64,000 bases of DNA from Owenia fusiformis. Taxonomy: Eukaryota; Annelida; Polychaeta; Sabellida; Oweniidae. A program made the position numbers and the translations under genes. Of the stretch, positions 11,865 through 22,673 are shown in pieces. Below the pieces are notes generated by a model that did not search any database, was not told the DNA's origin, and saw only the letters and a program-made list of their open reading frames with translations. Every line of letters starts with the position of its first letter. Within the stretch, counting starts at the first letter, position 1. The stretch is from the NCBI GenBank assembly GCA_903813345.2, contig CAIIXF020000012.1:35260528-35324527 (forward strand), read 5' to 3'.

Positions 11865-12262
11865 GGAATACAACAGTTATGCACGGTCGGTTTGGATACA
11901 TGGAATATCCCTTGGGATATTCCCTGTATCCAAAACCTCCCAGTGCATAACCCCTATTTATGATATTGAGCTTTTTGCCATATACCCCGCATACATAGAG
12001 GTTATCTACTTGGAGGGATTCAATATGGATTTTATTCCGAGGAACAATATGATACAATTCCCGAAATAAAATTAGTGAAAACTACTGGGTATAGGATAAA
12101 GCAGCTATGCAGGGTCGGTTTGGAAATGGGGTTCATCCCTCGGAAGATATGCATATCTAATATTGGTCTCAACGGTCCCTCAGGTAGATATGCATATCTC
12201 CCTCTGGATAAATCCCATATCCCATATCCAAAACGTCATAGTACATAACCCCTATTTATGTA
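11865..12262. repeat. Two related foldback elements in tandem
   Basis: Copy A (about 11872-11966) and copy B (about 12108-12262) share the left end TATGCA.GGTCGGTTTGGA and the right end TATCCAAAAC followed by CATAACCCCTATTTATG. Each copy is an imperfect palindrome; in A, GGATACATGGAATATCCC faces GGGATATTCCCTGTATCC. They are probably copies of one non-coding foldback family. Confidence 0.55.
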
Positions 12263-12269
12263 CAGTAAA

Positions 12270-13260
12270 ACTACTATGGTCTACTGAACTGCAGTCCTTT
12301 GATTTTAAGGTTTGATCGACTTGCGTTTTTACTGCATCTGGCATCTGGCTGTAATTTCAATTTTTCAGGGTATCGTTCTATTGTGATTTCTTAACTTTGC
12401 TCGATGCAACAGGACAACGATATCGAATTAAAAGAAGTGAGCTTGCCACTTAGTTTATTAGAACTACGTTAACGAAGTGATATATACGTTATACAAAGGA
12501 TAAATATTCATATAACTGAATAATTGTTCACTTAAATCATATGTATCAACGATTGAAACAAGTTTTGACATAAAGTCACGTTAAATAAATGATTTAAAGA
12601 AGATCAGAAATGTTTTAACATTCATCGAAGTTGATTTATCCCGGCCATTAATAATAAGGTAATTATTAATAAATAAGGTAAAGTTACGCGATTAATCCAA
12701 GACATGTAAATGTTTTACAAAATATCAATACTACATAATAAAAGAATACAGAAATACATTTTTTTAATATTGTATGTGTATAGTTCAGTGACTAATGCCC
12801 AGTTCACATATGCGCCGGGCGCCGGCCGATGAGTAGCCATCGGCCGATTTATAAATCGACCGGGCGCCGGTGACTTTCCCCCGATATCTTGATTTCGCAT
12901 GTTTGTATTCATCCAATGACAGGTTCAAGCGGGGATCCAATTGGCGATGATATTCTGCATGCATTTCACAAAAAATATGACAACCGAAGACATCATGTCT
13001 TTGTTTCCAGTTGATCCGCAGTGAATATGAACCTAGACTCCATACTGACCACTACTAAAATGAATAAAACCATGGCAAATAGAAAAGAAATATTGTTTTA
13101 AAGAATGAGATCGGGTTGAATTTTAAAGGCGTATTTACAAGTCAATTTGTCACTGAAGCTGGAGGCTCGTACGACTAGCAGTAAGTGGTGCCCCAATCAT
13201 GCAAAGGTTTTACGATGAGAAAATATTTTCATAATGATAAATGAATATATAATTGGTTGT
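12270..13260. other. Intergenic, no gene seen
   Basis: No exon-like sequence was recognised. A GC-rich inverted segment at about 12811-12870 (GCGCCGGGCGCCGGCCGATG paired with CATCGGCCG, then CGGGCGCCGG) is probably a small MITE remnant. Confidence 0.4.
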
Positions 13261-13264
13261 ACTT

Positions 13265-13700
13265 GTGCATTATGAAAACATGATTTGTACTTGATTGTCC
13301 ATGTCTTAAGAAAGAACGTGAGTCCTTTTGATTGTCGAGGATTGCTTTTGTCAGGAAAAGAGTTATGGTCATTAATTGTGCTTGACTTATTCTAGTCCCG
13401 GATTGTGCTTGACTGATTGTGCTTAATGAATGAACGACATTCCTTGATTGTGCTTGATTAATTGTGCCTCGTGAATGAATGATAGTTCATGTTTCTTTTG
13501 ATTGATTTAGCTATGAAAACGATAATTATTGATTGTGTTTGACTGATTTTACATCGAGAGAGTACTATGTTTATTTTACTATGCTTGACTATTTGTACTT
13601 GAACTTAGACTATTTCTACTTGATTGTGCATAACATTTTTTGGGTTCAAGAAAGAGCGATTTGCCTTGATTGTCCCTGATTGTCCATGCTTCGAGTAGGA
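13265..13700. repeat. Degenerate TTGATTGTGCTTGA repeat
   Basis: The words TTGATTGTGCTTGACT and TGATTGTCC recur irregularly through this stretch. They resemble the complement of the AACAATCA-type repeats inside the Mutator-like insertion at 9470-9880, so the two may belong to one family in opposite orientation. No terminal repeats were found here. Confidence 0.45.
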
Positions 13701-13734
13701 ACAATAGCCCTCTATTTAGTGTATACTCATGTCC

Positions 13735-14010
13735 AGGGGCGTAGCCAGCTTTCAATCAGGGGGCGGGGAGCAGGGTGCGATCGCTCATTCGAGGGGGTGC
13801 GATTGTGGCATAAACGAGCCAAAAAGAAGATTTATTTTGAATTTTACAGGATTGATGCAACTTCCTTCAAAATTGAGCTTGAAGCTTCAAATAAAACGCA
13901 TTTTTAAGCTCTTTTCCTCTTCTTTCTCATGATTTTAATTTTTATTGGTTATGGTTATGGTTATTTGATCACACCCATGGCACCCCTCCCTCCGGCTTCG
14001 CCTATGCTGT
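13735..14010. mobile_element. Probable MITE with AGGGGCGTAGCCAG end
   Basis: The left end AGGGGCGTAGCCAGC and right end TTCGCCTATGCT are imperfectly inverted. The element interrupts the TTGATTGT repeat. A GGCGTAGCCAG terminus occurs in a widespread non-autonomous DNA transposon type. No clear target duplication was found, so the exact ends are uncertain. Confidence 0.4.
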
Positions 14011-14049
14011 CCTTGATTGATTGTGTCTCGAGAATTGTTGTTTGGCGAA

Positions 14050-15790
14050 TTTTTGTCATATTGCGATTCAAAATAAACTGTATCCAATAAGATATGGTAT
14101 TTTCTGCCATTTGGCTCCCTTTTACGACAACTTCAATGCAACGTATAATTTTGAATAAATAATATTTTGTGTATAGAGAGTTGCGTTGATGAGTTCGGCA
14201 ATATCTCCTGTTTGTCAACGTTTGCTGTTCACTGATTATAATCAGTGTATGATTATCATAAAACCACTCCAGCTCATACGTAATAATGATTTGAGTGCGA
14301 TTTTAGAGGCAATGATATATTTTTGGATGCATTATTAGGATTAGTTTTAACTACAACCGTAAACAATGCAGCATATAGTCCAGAATTATATAGAAAAGTT
14401 CATTCGCATACGTGTGTGCGCCGTTGACTAAACGAATCAGTTCTACATGTAATAAGTATCACTACAACACATATAAAGTAAATTTTAAAAAATGTTGCGC
14501 TAACAGCTAAAATGTGAAAGGAATTCAACAACTTCTATCGTACACAAAGACAATTTAATTGTCAACAATTTTTAAGCATTTTTAAGCATTCAAATAAAAT
14601 ACCAAAACAGCTCAACTTTTGTTTTGGTGATTTCGGCAGTTAAACTCTCACGCTTAGAATTTTTATGATAGCAACTGTAATTAATACAAACCTTTCGCTG
14701 TCAAAGAAGTCGTCTTCCGTCATCTCGGCTGTTTGATATGGTAAGTACGTTATATTTCTAAAACTAAATTAGGTCAAAAGCTTAAAAACCCTGTTATAGG
14801 TAACACTCTTAGAATGTTAAGTTCTGAAACAAGCCAAGCTAAACTTTATTTGACTTTTATTGATTGTTTATTCATCTTTTTTCACATACCAATGAACAGT
14901 TTTAACATTTCTTCTTAATTAGCACTAAATATAACCTTGATATTGCTGTTAATTGCAATGCACACTGGATTACTGGATAATTAAAATTTATTTAATTATA
15001 TATAATTTATATCATCAAAATCCTACTGTAAGTGGTTATTTTACCTAATCATTTTATTTGCCTTGCCTAATTTTTGTCAGGTTCAAAAAATAAAATGTCG
15101 GAAATATCATCTTCACGATGCAATGAAAAGTTTCTTGTCATTAGAAAAATCAAAATTAGGAAAATGATATTATTTGACCATTCGGCAAATTAAACACTTG
15201 GTTCGAATACCACTTAAGCAGTATTTAATAAATTAATTTTTAATAATTTCAATTATTTGTAGACTTATTCGATTCAGCAATAAACTGATACAAACCAGTG
15301 GGATTATCTCGACTTTGGGAACCTGAACGACACCTGCTCAATGGGAGCTTTTTTCCGGTTGATGCTGTATGCCTTAGTATTGGTGAATACAATCACGGCG
15401 GAAGGTAAGCACCTCGTTGTTACTTTAAACTAGAGACGACTTCCTTGCAGCTTTTAAAACGCTTTCAAAATAGTTTTTGGTACAACATTCCATGGCTTGC
15501 CTGTATTCTAGGGTCCGACAGTTCTGACTTTATTTTCTAATGTTATTACGATGCTTTGATTTTAGGTTATAATATTATCTTAAAGCAATTCTTTTTAAGT
15601 TAATCCATTTGCCATATTTGCTTCTTTTATCTTCAAACATGGACAAATGTACCCCCTCCTACTATGGAATACGTGTACAACCCGAGTCACGTATGCTACG
15701 GCGAGCGTACGCTTTCTGTCTTTTATTTCTATGGACAATAGCAATATGATACGTTTCTATATGCCTGAATAAAGTTGATGTAATTGATGT
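14050..15790 (+). repeat. Duplicated segment, copy 1 (contains signal-peptide exon)
   Basis: This stretch is similar, in the same orientation, to 35480-39215. The match includes the upstream non-coding DNA, the first exon (15341-15404) and the start of intron 1 up to about 15790. Copy 2 has a ~0.5-kb unrelated block at about 35660-36130 and a 1.4-kb insertion at 37534-38962. Similarity well outside the exon shows a genomic duplication rather than retroposition. Confidence 0.8.
15341..15404 (+). CDS. Receptor exon 1, signal peptide
   Basis: This 64-base exon reads MGAFFRLMLYALVLVNTITA then E, with GTAAGC as donor and a phase-1 end. A short basic/polar start, a hydrophobic core and a small residue before the probable cleavage site fit a secretory signal. 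Joined to the lectin exon, the mature chain would begin near (E)DACPNGW. A near-identical exon exists at 37340-37403, and conservation of both the ATG and the donor supports a real exon. Confidence 0.75.
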
Positions 15791-18700
15791 CTACCTTGTA
15801 TATTTTCTGTTTTGGTTGGCCCAGACTGCCATATACTTCCATGTTATAAACTTGAATTAGTCACATAATTCAAGAAAAAGTTTTGGTTGAATCTGTTTGA
15901 AACTCGAATGGTATACTATGGGATGACCCTGTCAATATACCTATTGTGATTAATCATGAATATTTTGATTTTAGCATTTCATAAATGGAGATTTTTTAGA
16001 AGAGTTGAAAAGTCATAGAAAACTGTTTAAAGGACATCATTCAGAGCAATGATAAAACTTTTCTATTGAGTAACTGTCTTTGAAAGTCTATGGTTTGATA
16101 CTTTTGCAGTCACATTTGCTAGGGTAGCCATGCTTCATATTTTTATTTTGTGGAAAAACTACGGTTGCCATACGTCATATTTTGATTTTGAGAAGATAGA
16201 GAAGCTATGGTTGCAATGCGTCATATCTTAATTTTGTGAAAAACTACGGTAGCCATACGTCAGATTTTGATTTTGTAAAGATAGCAAAACAACGATTGAC
16301 ATGGGTCATATTTTTATTTTGTGGAAAAACTACTGTTGCCATACGTTATATTTTGATCTTGGGAAGATAGAGAAGCTATGGTTGCAATGCGTCATATCTT
16401 GATTTTGTGAAAAACTATGGTAGCCATACGTCAGATTTTGATTTTGAAAAGGTAGCAAAATAACGATTGACATGGGTCATATTTTTATTTTGTGGAAAAA
16501 CTACAGTTGCCATACGTCATATTTTGATTTTGCGAAGCCAGAAAAACTACGGTTGCCATGCTTCATATTTTGATTTTGTGAAAAACTACGGTTGCCACAC
16601 GTCATATTTTGATTTTAGAAGATAGAGAAGCTACGGTTGCAATGCGTCATATATTGATTTTGTGAAAAACTACGGTTGTCATACGTCATATTTTGATCTT
16701 TTGAAGATAGAAAGAATACGGTTGCCATGCGTCATATTTTGTGAAAAACTACAGTTATCATACGTCATATTTTGATTTTATGAAAAAGTACGTTATATTT
16801 TGATTTTGTGAAAATCTATGGTTTGCAAAGGGTGTTCGTATGCAGGGCGAGCGCAATCGTCTTTAGTTTAATTGCAATTCAAAAAGGTCAATACAGATGC
16901 TAGCGCTGGTTCAATTGTCATCCTTATATTTAGATGCATGCCCAAATGGCTACAGATACCAGGGCTGGTTCCATAATCGTCCTTATATTTCAGATGCATG
17001 CCCAAATGGCTACAGATACTATAGGGCTGGTTCAATTGTCGTCTTTTTATTTCAGATTTATTCCCAGATGGCTATAGATACTAGGGCTGGTTCCAGTGAT
17101 GTCTTAATATTTCAAATGCATGCCCAAATGGCTACACATATTAGTGCTGGTTCTATTGTCGTCTTTATATTTCAGATTTATGCAAAGATGGCTATAGATA
17201 CTAGGATTGGTTCCATTGTCGTCTTTATATTTCAGATGCATGCCTAAATGGCTTCAGATACTAGCACTGGTTCCACTGTCGTCTTTACAATTTCGGATGC
17301 ATGCCCAAATGGCTGCAGATGCTAGCGCTGGTTCAGTTTTCGTCTTTATATTTCATATTATGTAGTATGCACAAATGGCTACAAATGCCAGAGCTGGTTC
17401 TACTGCCGTCTTTATATTTCAGATGCATGCCCAAATGGCTACAGATACTAGCGCTTGTTCCATTGTCGTCTTGATATTTCAGATGCATGCCCAAATGGCT
17501 ATATATACTAGTGCTGATTCCATTGTCGTCTTAATATTTCAGATGCATGCCCAAATGGCTACATATGCTAGAGCTGCTTCCATTGTCGTCTTAATATTTC
17601 AGATGCATGCCCAAATGGCTACATGTGCTAGGGCTGCTTCCATTGTCGTCCCAATACTCAGATGCATGCCCTTATGGCTATAGGTACTAGGGCTGGTTCC
17701 AATGTCGTCTTTATATTTCAGATGCATGCCCAAATGGCTACGGATACTAGCAGGGCTGGTTCCAATGTCGTCTTTATATTTCAGATGCATGCCCAAATGT
17801 CTACATATACTAGAACTGGTTCAATTGTCGTCTTTATATTTAAATGCATGCCCAAATGGCTACATATACTAGAACTGGTTCAATTATCGTCTTTATATTT
17901 AAATGCATGCCCAAATGGCTACATATGCTAGGGCTGTTTCCATTGTGGTCTTTATATTTCAGATGCATGCCCAAATGGCTGGTATGCGTATCAATGTACA
18001 GGCAGATGTTACGAGTTGTTTACATTTTGTCTTCAGATTCATGAACAAATGGCTACATATGCTAGGGCTGCTTCCATTGTGGTTTTTATATTTCAGATGC
18101 ATGCCCAAATGGCTGGTATGCGTATCAATGCACAGGCAGATGTTACGGGTTGTTTACATTTTATCTTCAGATTCATGAAAAAATGGCAACATATGCTACG
18201 GGTTGACCGGATTTTTCGTCTTTTTTATTTCAGATGCATGCCCAAATGGTTGGTACGAATGTAATGGAAGGTGCTATGGGTTGTTCATCAATCAAACCCA
18301 CAATTTGACATGGGTTGAAGCGAGAGAAAGCTGCTGGTCTAAAGATGCCTTCCTGGCTGCAATAACAAACGATCGTGAATATGGGAGAGAGGAAGAGGCA
18401 TGCATGAAGGAAACGCTGCACAACTGGAATAATACGGAACCGCTCTTGTATATTGCACATAAACCGCAGCAATCTGTATACGCAGGTACCATTTCAATTA
18501 TTTTTCACTGGTTATTGATATCAAACATGCAATATAAGAAAATTTGGCGTCGCCCTTGATTAACTTTTAACAATTGGAAATTAATAAGAAATCATAGTTT
18601 TAATTTATACTCCTCCCACTATCAAATTACAATAAACATTATTTTTGCTTATCTTACTTCTCATCCGCTCCTTGAGCTGGGGAAAATCGTATATGGGGGC

Positions 18701-21700
18701 GATATCACCGTACCCATTATCACCCCAGTATCACCCACCCAGCAGATTAATGGCATTTTTCGTCACTGATTTAACGGGAATTTATACGTAAATCGATCTA
18801 GCACTTTAAACATAAATGACAAATACTTTAGACTCGTTTTATATTTAATTCCTTACGCATTTATCATGTATAATTCAAAATATTTCGAGATAAAACAGAT
18901 AATCAGGAGATTAAAAAGAAATAAACCACAAACTGCGCGCCTATTTTAGCCAGAAATTACAAACTGTGTGCATACACTATTAAAACTACATATTATCATT
19001 TGAATTTCTACAGAGGCATGTAAAGGTGTTTTTCATATAGCTTTGGAAATTTTGCTTTATCGTCAGATTTTATGAGATTTTCATCTTGAAAGTCAAAATG
19101 TATAATAGAAGTGACAATTAAGTTGGGAACGAAAGAAAGTTTTTTATTTTCAGATCACCATCTTGGTGGATGGACTCTCATAGTGTTTCAATTATGGGGT
19201 TCTGCTATTAGACACATATGTGCCTTACATATGGCGCTTACGTTTTCTAATAATACAAAACAAGCTTGGATAGGCAAGTTTGGAAATATTAGGCACGCAG
19301 TTTGGGAAATACATGTGAATATAGGCGCGCATTTTGACAAGAAAAATGTTTAAATCACGTTTATGGCGTATTATCGTTTTGAACACAAACTATTCTGCTA
19401 TAATCAAATGGAGTGATCCTATATATTCTAGCATACACAGACACAATGGCTGAATAAACGGCATATGACGATAAAAATACAAAGATATAACTTTACACTG
19501 TAAATTTTGAGCACAGAAGTTACTTAAGACCCTTATATTGAGATAACTAGGTTAACATCGGGAATAACATTGAGTACTAAGAGAATGGTACTATCTTTAG
19601 AACGAGACTTACCTTGTATTTTCGTATTTTGGCTCTTTTTGGGAGTCCTGTCCTCCCCGTCTTCCATTTTGAAATATGCGCGCAGTTTGTCAGAGTTTCA
19701 AACTGCGTGCCTAGTAGGCACGCTGCTTGACATGGGCATCGTGGATATATGGCAGAGAATATATGAAGTTTAACAGTTACATTCAACGGTCATTAGAAAT
19801 CGTTGTTTTGTCAAACTGTAAATTATTTTTTTCTGAAAATGAAATTAATATTGCAAAATTAAAATTTGGTATAATACCTCTTTCACTCCCTATCTCTTCC
19901 AATCTCCTTCCATGCGCTTCATTTCCAGGTTTGATGACTGGAGCTAGAACGTGCGACTTGATGGTAACAACTATAAATCCTATGTGAATCATTGGTATAT
20001 AATACCATTTCACTCCCTTTCCCTTCCAATCTCCTTCCATGCGCTTCATTTTCAGGTTTGATGACTGGAGCTAGAACATGCGACTTGATGGTGAGAACTA
20101 TAAATCCTATGAAAACATCCGAGGTCAACATTACATGGAGGCAAGCAGAATGTAAAGCAAATGTCACTGATACGTTCATGTGTGTAAAGATCAAGAAAGA
20201 CGGTCCAGATCAGGCTACAAAAACCACAGCATGTCCAGCACGACGGCCGTGCTCGTGCACCAAACCTAAGAGATATCAGTTGCAAGAAGGAGAAATCAAT
20301 TGCGAAAATGTAGAACTGTACACAATGCCAATAGGAATATCACTAGATGTGAAAGGCGTGTTTGCAAGAAAGAACAAAATACGTTACATAGAAAATGGAA
20401 TGTTTCATGGAATGCCAAATCTCAAACGTTTAGATCTTAGTTCTAATGAGATACATGAAATATCCTCGTTCGGATTCAAAGGGCTGCGTAAACTCGAACG
20501 GCTCAGTATAATTGACAATAAGAAACGACTGAAGGTGGGGAATAGATCATTTGAAGGATTACACAAGTTGAAGGATTTGCGTCTATATGATTCTTTGTTG
20601 GAATATCCAATAAACAGTAAACCGTTTTATAATTTAACTTCACTGGAGGGATTAGACATTACAGGATGTGGTATTAAAGATATAGAAGATGTTTTTCTTC
20701 CTAATCCAGACCTGTTACAACGCTTAGACATAGGGCAACTAGATAAATTCAATGTTATGTTCAGACGCCCAACAGACTACAGTAACCTGTTGAGGCTATA
20801 TGTAAAACACGTTTCAAAAAATGAGACAATATCAGCTGGACAATTTAATGGGTTGAATAAACTAAAGTATCTTCATCTCGGAAATATAGATGTACCACTT
20901 CTGAAACCGGCAATGTTTGAGGGTCTTGATGCACTGACAGACTTGAGTATTTGGAATTGTCATATCCTTATAATCGAGCCACACGTGTTTACACAAATTA
21001 GAAATATTGAATTCATAATGATCGTCCAAAAAACATTGCCGAAATACCCAGTGTCCTTATTTCAAGGACTAGAGAAATTGACTCAAGTTAGCAGCGATCA
21101 TGAGGAATTCTGCTGCATCGTTCCAACAACAGTTAAATACTGTTACCCAAGGCTAGACCACCTGTCTTCGTGTGGAGACCTAGTGAAGAACAACATACTG
21201 AGGGTATCACTGTGGACATTTGGTATATGTATACTCCTTGGAAACAGTGCCGTAATTTTATACCGCTACAGGGAAGCCGGAACGCAGTACAATTATATAA
21301 ACAGGATATTGATAATGAATCTTTCATTATCTGATATGATTATGGGAGTATACATTATCATAATTGCTGTGATGGATATGAAATACAGAGACATCTACTT
21401 TCAAAACCTTGGTATTTGGACCAAAAGTCGCCTGTGCATGGCTTCTGGATTCATTGCATCATTGTCAAGTGAGATGTCTGTGTATATCCTCGTTGTCATG
21501 ACGCTTGACCGGTTCCTCAAAATAGTTTTTCCCTTTAAAGTGTGGTTACACTTTTCCAAGCGTGTTGTACATGGTGTTCTCATCGTTGGCTGGACTCTTT
21601 GCATAACTTTAACAGCTTTACCACTTATTCCGCTTGATTACTTCAGACCTCATGAATTCTACACGCAGTCTGGCTTCTGCTTACCACTTATGTTGAATTA

Positions 21701-22673
21701 TGATCCTTCAAAAGAAGCCACGTTAAACGCACGTAAAAGCACCGGATTGGAGGACGGCATTGCTTTAAACAGACAAAGACAGCAAACTTACTCCCATTTT
21801 AACGGTTGGGAGTATTCTTTTGCTCTCTTTAATGTTGTCAATCTTTTAGCCTTTCTTCTTATAGCTGCTGGCTACTTGGCTATATTTGTTGCTACTATGA
21901 TCTCTAAATCAAAATCCAAACAAGGCTCGGGACAAGAGCAAGAAAGGAGGATGGCGTTAAAACTGATGTGGATCGTGGGTACCGACTTCTGCTGCTGGGT
22001 TCCAGTAATAATCATGGGATTCCTAACCTATTACAAGGTAGCGCTCCCAGGTTGGTTGCACATGCTCTTGTATTACCTCAGTATTTAACGTTATATCAAT
22101 ATGGATAAGCATCAACAATGTAATTCTCATTACTCTGATATTTTCAAATCATAATACTAGTACCGGTCTTTAACTTCCACTATGTAGTTTATATAAAAAA
22201 CAATGATATCTAACTTACAACTAAACTTTGAATACCAAACTGTATAAAAACACAGATGGACAATGAATTGGGAAGGAAACAATGCCATGAAGTCTTATCA
22301 ATGATATCTGACTTCCAACGAAACCATATTTCACCAAAGGAGTGATTCTCTTTTAATTCAAGAAGTGAAATTTCCTTGGACAAATATAACCTCAAAGACA
22401 TTAGGAAATTTTACTTTATTTTCCTTAATATTCATTTCAGGAGAAATTGTTGCCTATGTAAGTATCTATGTGTTGCCAATCAACAGCGCTATCAACCCGA
22501 TACTCTACACATTTAGCACACTTCCCTGGAACAAGCTATGGAAGAAGTGCAAGTGTAGATCGGCACCACCACCCCCGCCACCACCACCACCGCCACCTCA
22601 ACCACAACCGGCGCCAACACCAAGGAACACAAATGACACAGCAGCATTGGCCATGATAAGCACTAAACTTTGA
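15341..22673 (+). CDS. Lectin-LRR-GPCR gene model (joined exons)
   Basis: Proposed coding exons are 15341-15404, 18234-18485, 20056-22050 and 22441-22673, all on the + strand. Every internal junction is phase 1, so they join without a frameshift, giving roughly 847 residues. The order is signal peptide, C-type lectin-like domain, LRR block with cysteine caps, seven-helix domain and a proline-rich tail. The product would be a surface receptor whose large ectodomain binds a protein or glycan ligand and whose helices couple to G proteins. Its closest family is the type-C leucine-rich-repeat GPCRs (relaxin receptors, molluscan GRL101), which usually carry LDLa modules; here a lectin domain takes that place. 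The lectin domain looks about 30 residues short in the middle, so one more small exon may exist (see 19154). Confidence 0.8.
16095..16825 (+). repeat. ~39-bp tandem array in receptor intron 1
   Basis: About 18 units of 38-41 bp repeat CATACGTCATATTTTGATTT then TGTGAAAAACTACGGTTGC. Unit divergence is moderate, and some units carry AGATAGAGAAGC or GATAGCAAAA in place of AAAAACT. There is no splice-acceptor motif in the unit, unlike the next array. Confidence 0.85.
16900..18233 (+). repeat. 60-bp tandem array of splice acceptor plus start of lectin exon
   Basis: About 21 units with a period of 59-63 bp (mostly 60) each hold TATATTTCAG followed by ATGCATGCCCAAATGGCTAC. That is the lectin-exon acceptor and its first codons (DACPNG). 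Unit starts include 16934, 16994, 17116, 17236, 17423, 17483, 17543, 17603, 17722, 17785, 17963 and 18097. Two units (17963 and 18097) carry a longer exon piece reading DACPNGWYAYQCTGRCYELF, closer to the real exon, and are followed by 74-bp spacings. The array runs into the true exon at 18234. Confidence 0.93.
18234..18485 (+). CDS. Receptor exon 2, N-terminal part of C-type lectin-like domain
   Basis: The 252-base exon starts in phase 1 after TTTTTTATTTCAG and ends at GCAG|GTACCA, also phase 1. It reads CPNGWYECNGRCYGLF, then LTWVEARESCW, then FLAAITNDREYG. The CP-x-GW opening, C-Y pair, W-x-E-A-x-x-x-C and L-A-x-I are standard C-type lectin fold landmarks. Two N-x-T/S sites (NQT and NLT) lie near the front. 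Calcium/sugar-binding motifs (EPN/QPD, WND) are not seen, so sugar binding cannot be assumed. The acceptor is the last of about 21 repeated acceptors. Confidence 0.85.
19154..19198 (+). other. Possible decayed or missing middle exon of the lectin domain
   Basis: After a good acceptor (TTTTTATTTTCAG) there are lectin-like words split between two frames: WWMDSHSVS in one and VFQLWGS in the other. Lectin domains usually have W-x-D-x-S...F-x-N-W in this region. Read in the required phase 1, it gives DHHLGGWTLIVFQLWG and could end at a weak GTTCTG donor in phase 1. It may be a functional small exon, or one damaged by a one-base indel. Confidence 0.3.
19869..20111 (+). repeat. 127-bp direct duplication of acceptor plus start of main receptor exon
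   Basis: A pyrimidine-rich acceptor (CCTTCCATGCGCTTCATTT, CAG) and the following exon bases GTTTGATGACTGGAGCTAGA occur twice. One copy ends its acceptor at 19928, the other at 20055. Only the second copy continues into the long frame. The first runs to TGA within about 20 codons. This is the same type of junction duplication as the larger arrays, at copy number two. Confidence 0.85.
20056..22050 (+). CDS. Receptor exon 3, lectin end, LRR ectodomain, TM1-TM6
   Basis: This 1995-base exon begins in phase 1 with GLMTGARTCDLM and ITWRQAEC...FMCVK, the closing cysteines of the lectin domain. A cysteine cap (CPARRPCSC) leads to about ten leucine-rich repeats, for example LKRLDLSSNEI, LTSLEGLDITGCGI and LKYLHLGNI. 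The hinge FCCIVPTTVKYC (about 21110) resembles the LGR hinge. TM1 starts near 21190. TM3 ends in LDRF (21503-21514) in place of DRY, followed by FPFK. TM6 contains TDFCCWVPVIIMGF. The exon ends with ALP and a phase-1 GTTGGT donor; using the upstream AAG|GTAGCG donor would break the frame. A stop at 22086 is reached only if the donor is ignored. The family is the relaxin-receptor/GRL101-like GPCRs. Confidence 0.92.
22441..22673 (+). CDS. Receptor exon 4, TM7 and proline-rich tail
   Basis: After ATATTCATTTCAG the exon continues in phase 1. It reads EIVAYVSIYVLPINSAINPI then LYTFSTLPW, with the NP-x-x-Y motif at 22494-22508 and the VLPINSA-NP signature found in relaxin-type receptors. The cytoplasmic tail has basic KLWKKCKCR, then eleven consecutive prolines encoded by CCA/CCC/CCG codons, then QPQPAPTP and DTAALAMISTKL before TGA. 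The proline run could bind SH3, WW or EVH1 domains and is a likely length-polymorphic triplet repeat. The stop-codon region is itself the first unit of the tandem repeat downstream. Confidence 0.9.

Noticed and set aside
16897-18178. Open frames of 60-116 codons over the 60-bp array
   Set aside because: A period divisible by three keeps frames open by chance. Apart from the exon-derived DACPNG segments there is no domain.
22051-22088. Ending the GPCR at the TAA at 22086
   Set aside because: That would remove TM7. A GTTGGT donor at 22051 and an acceptor at 22440 join in phase and supply the NP-x-x-Y helix.
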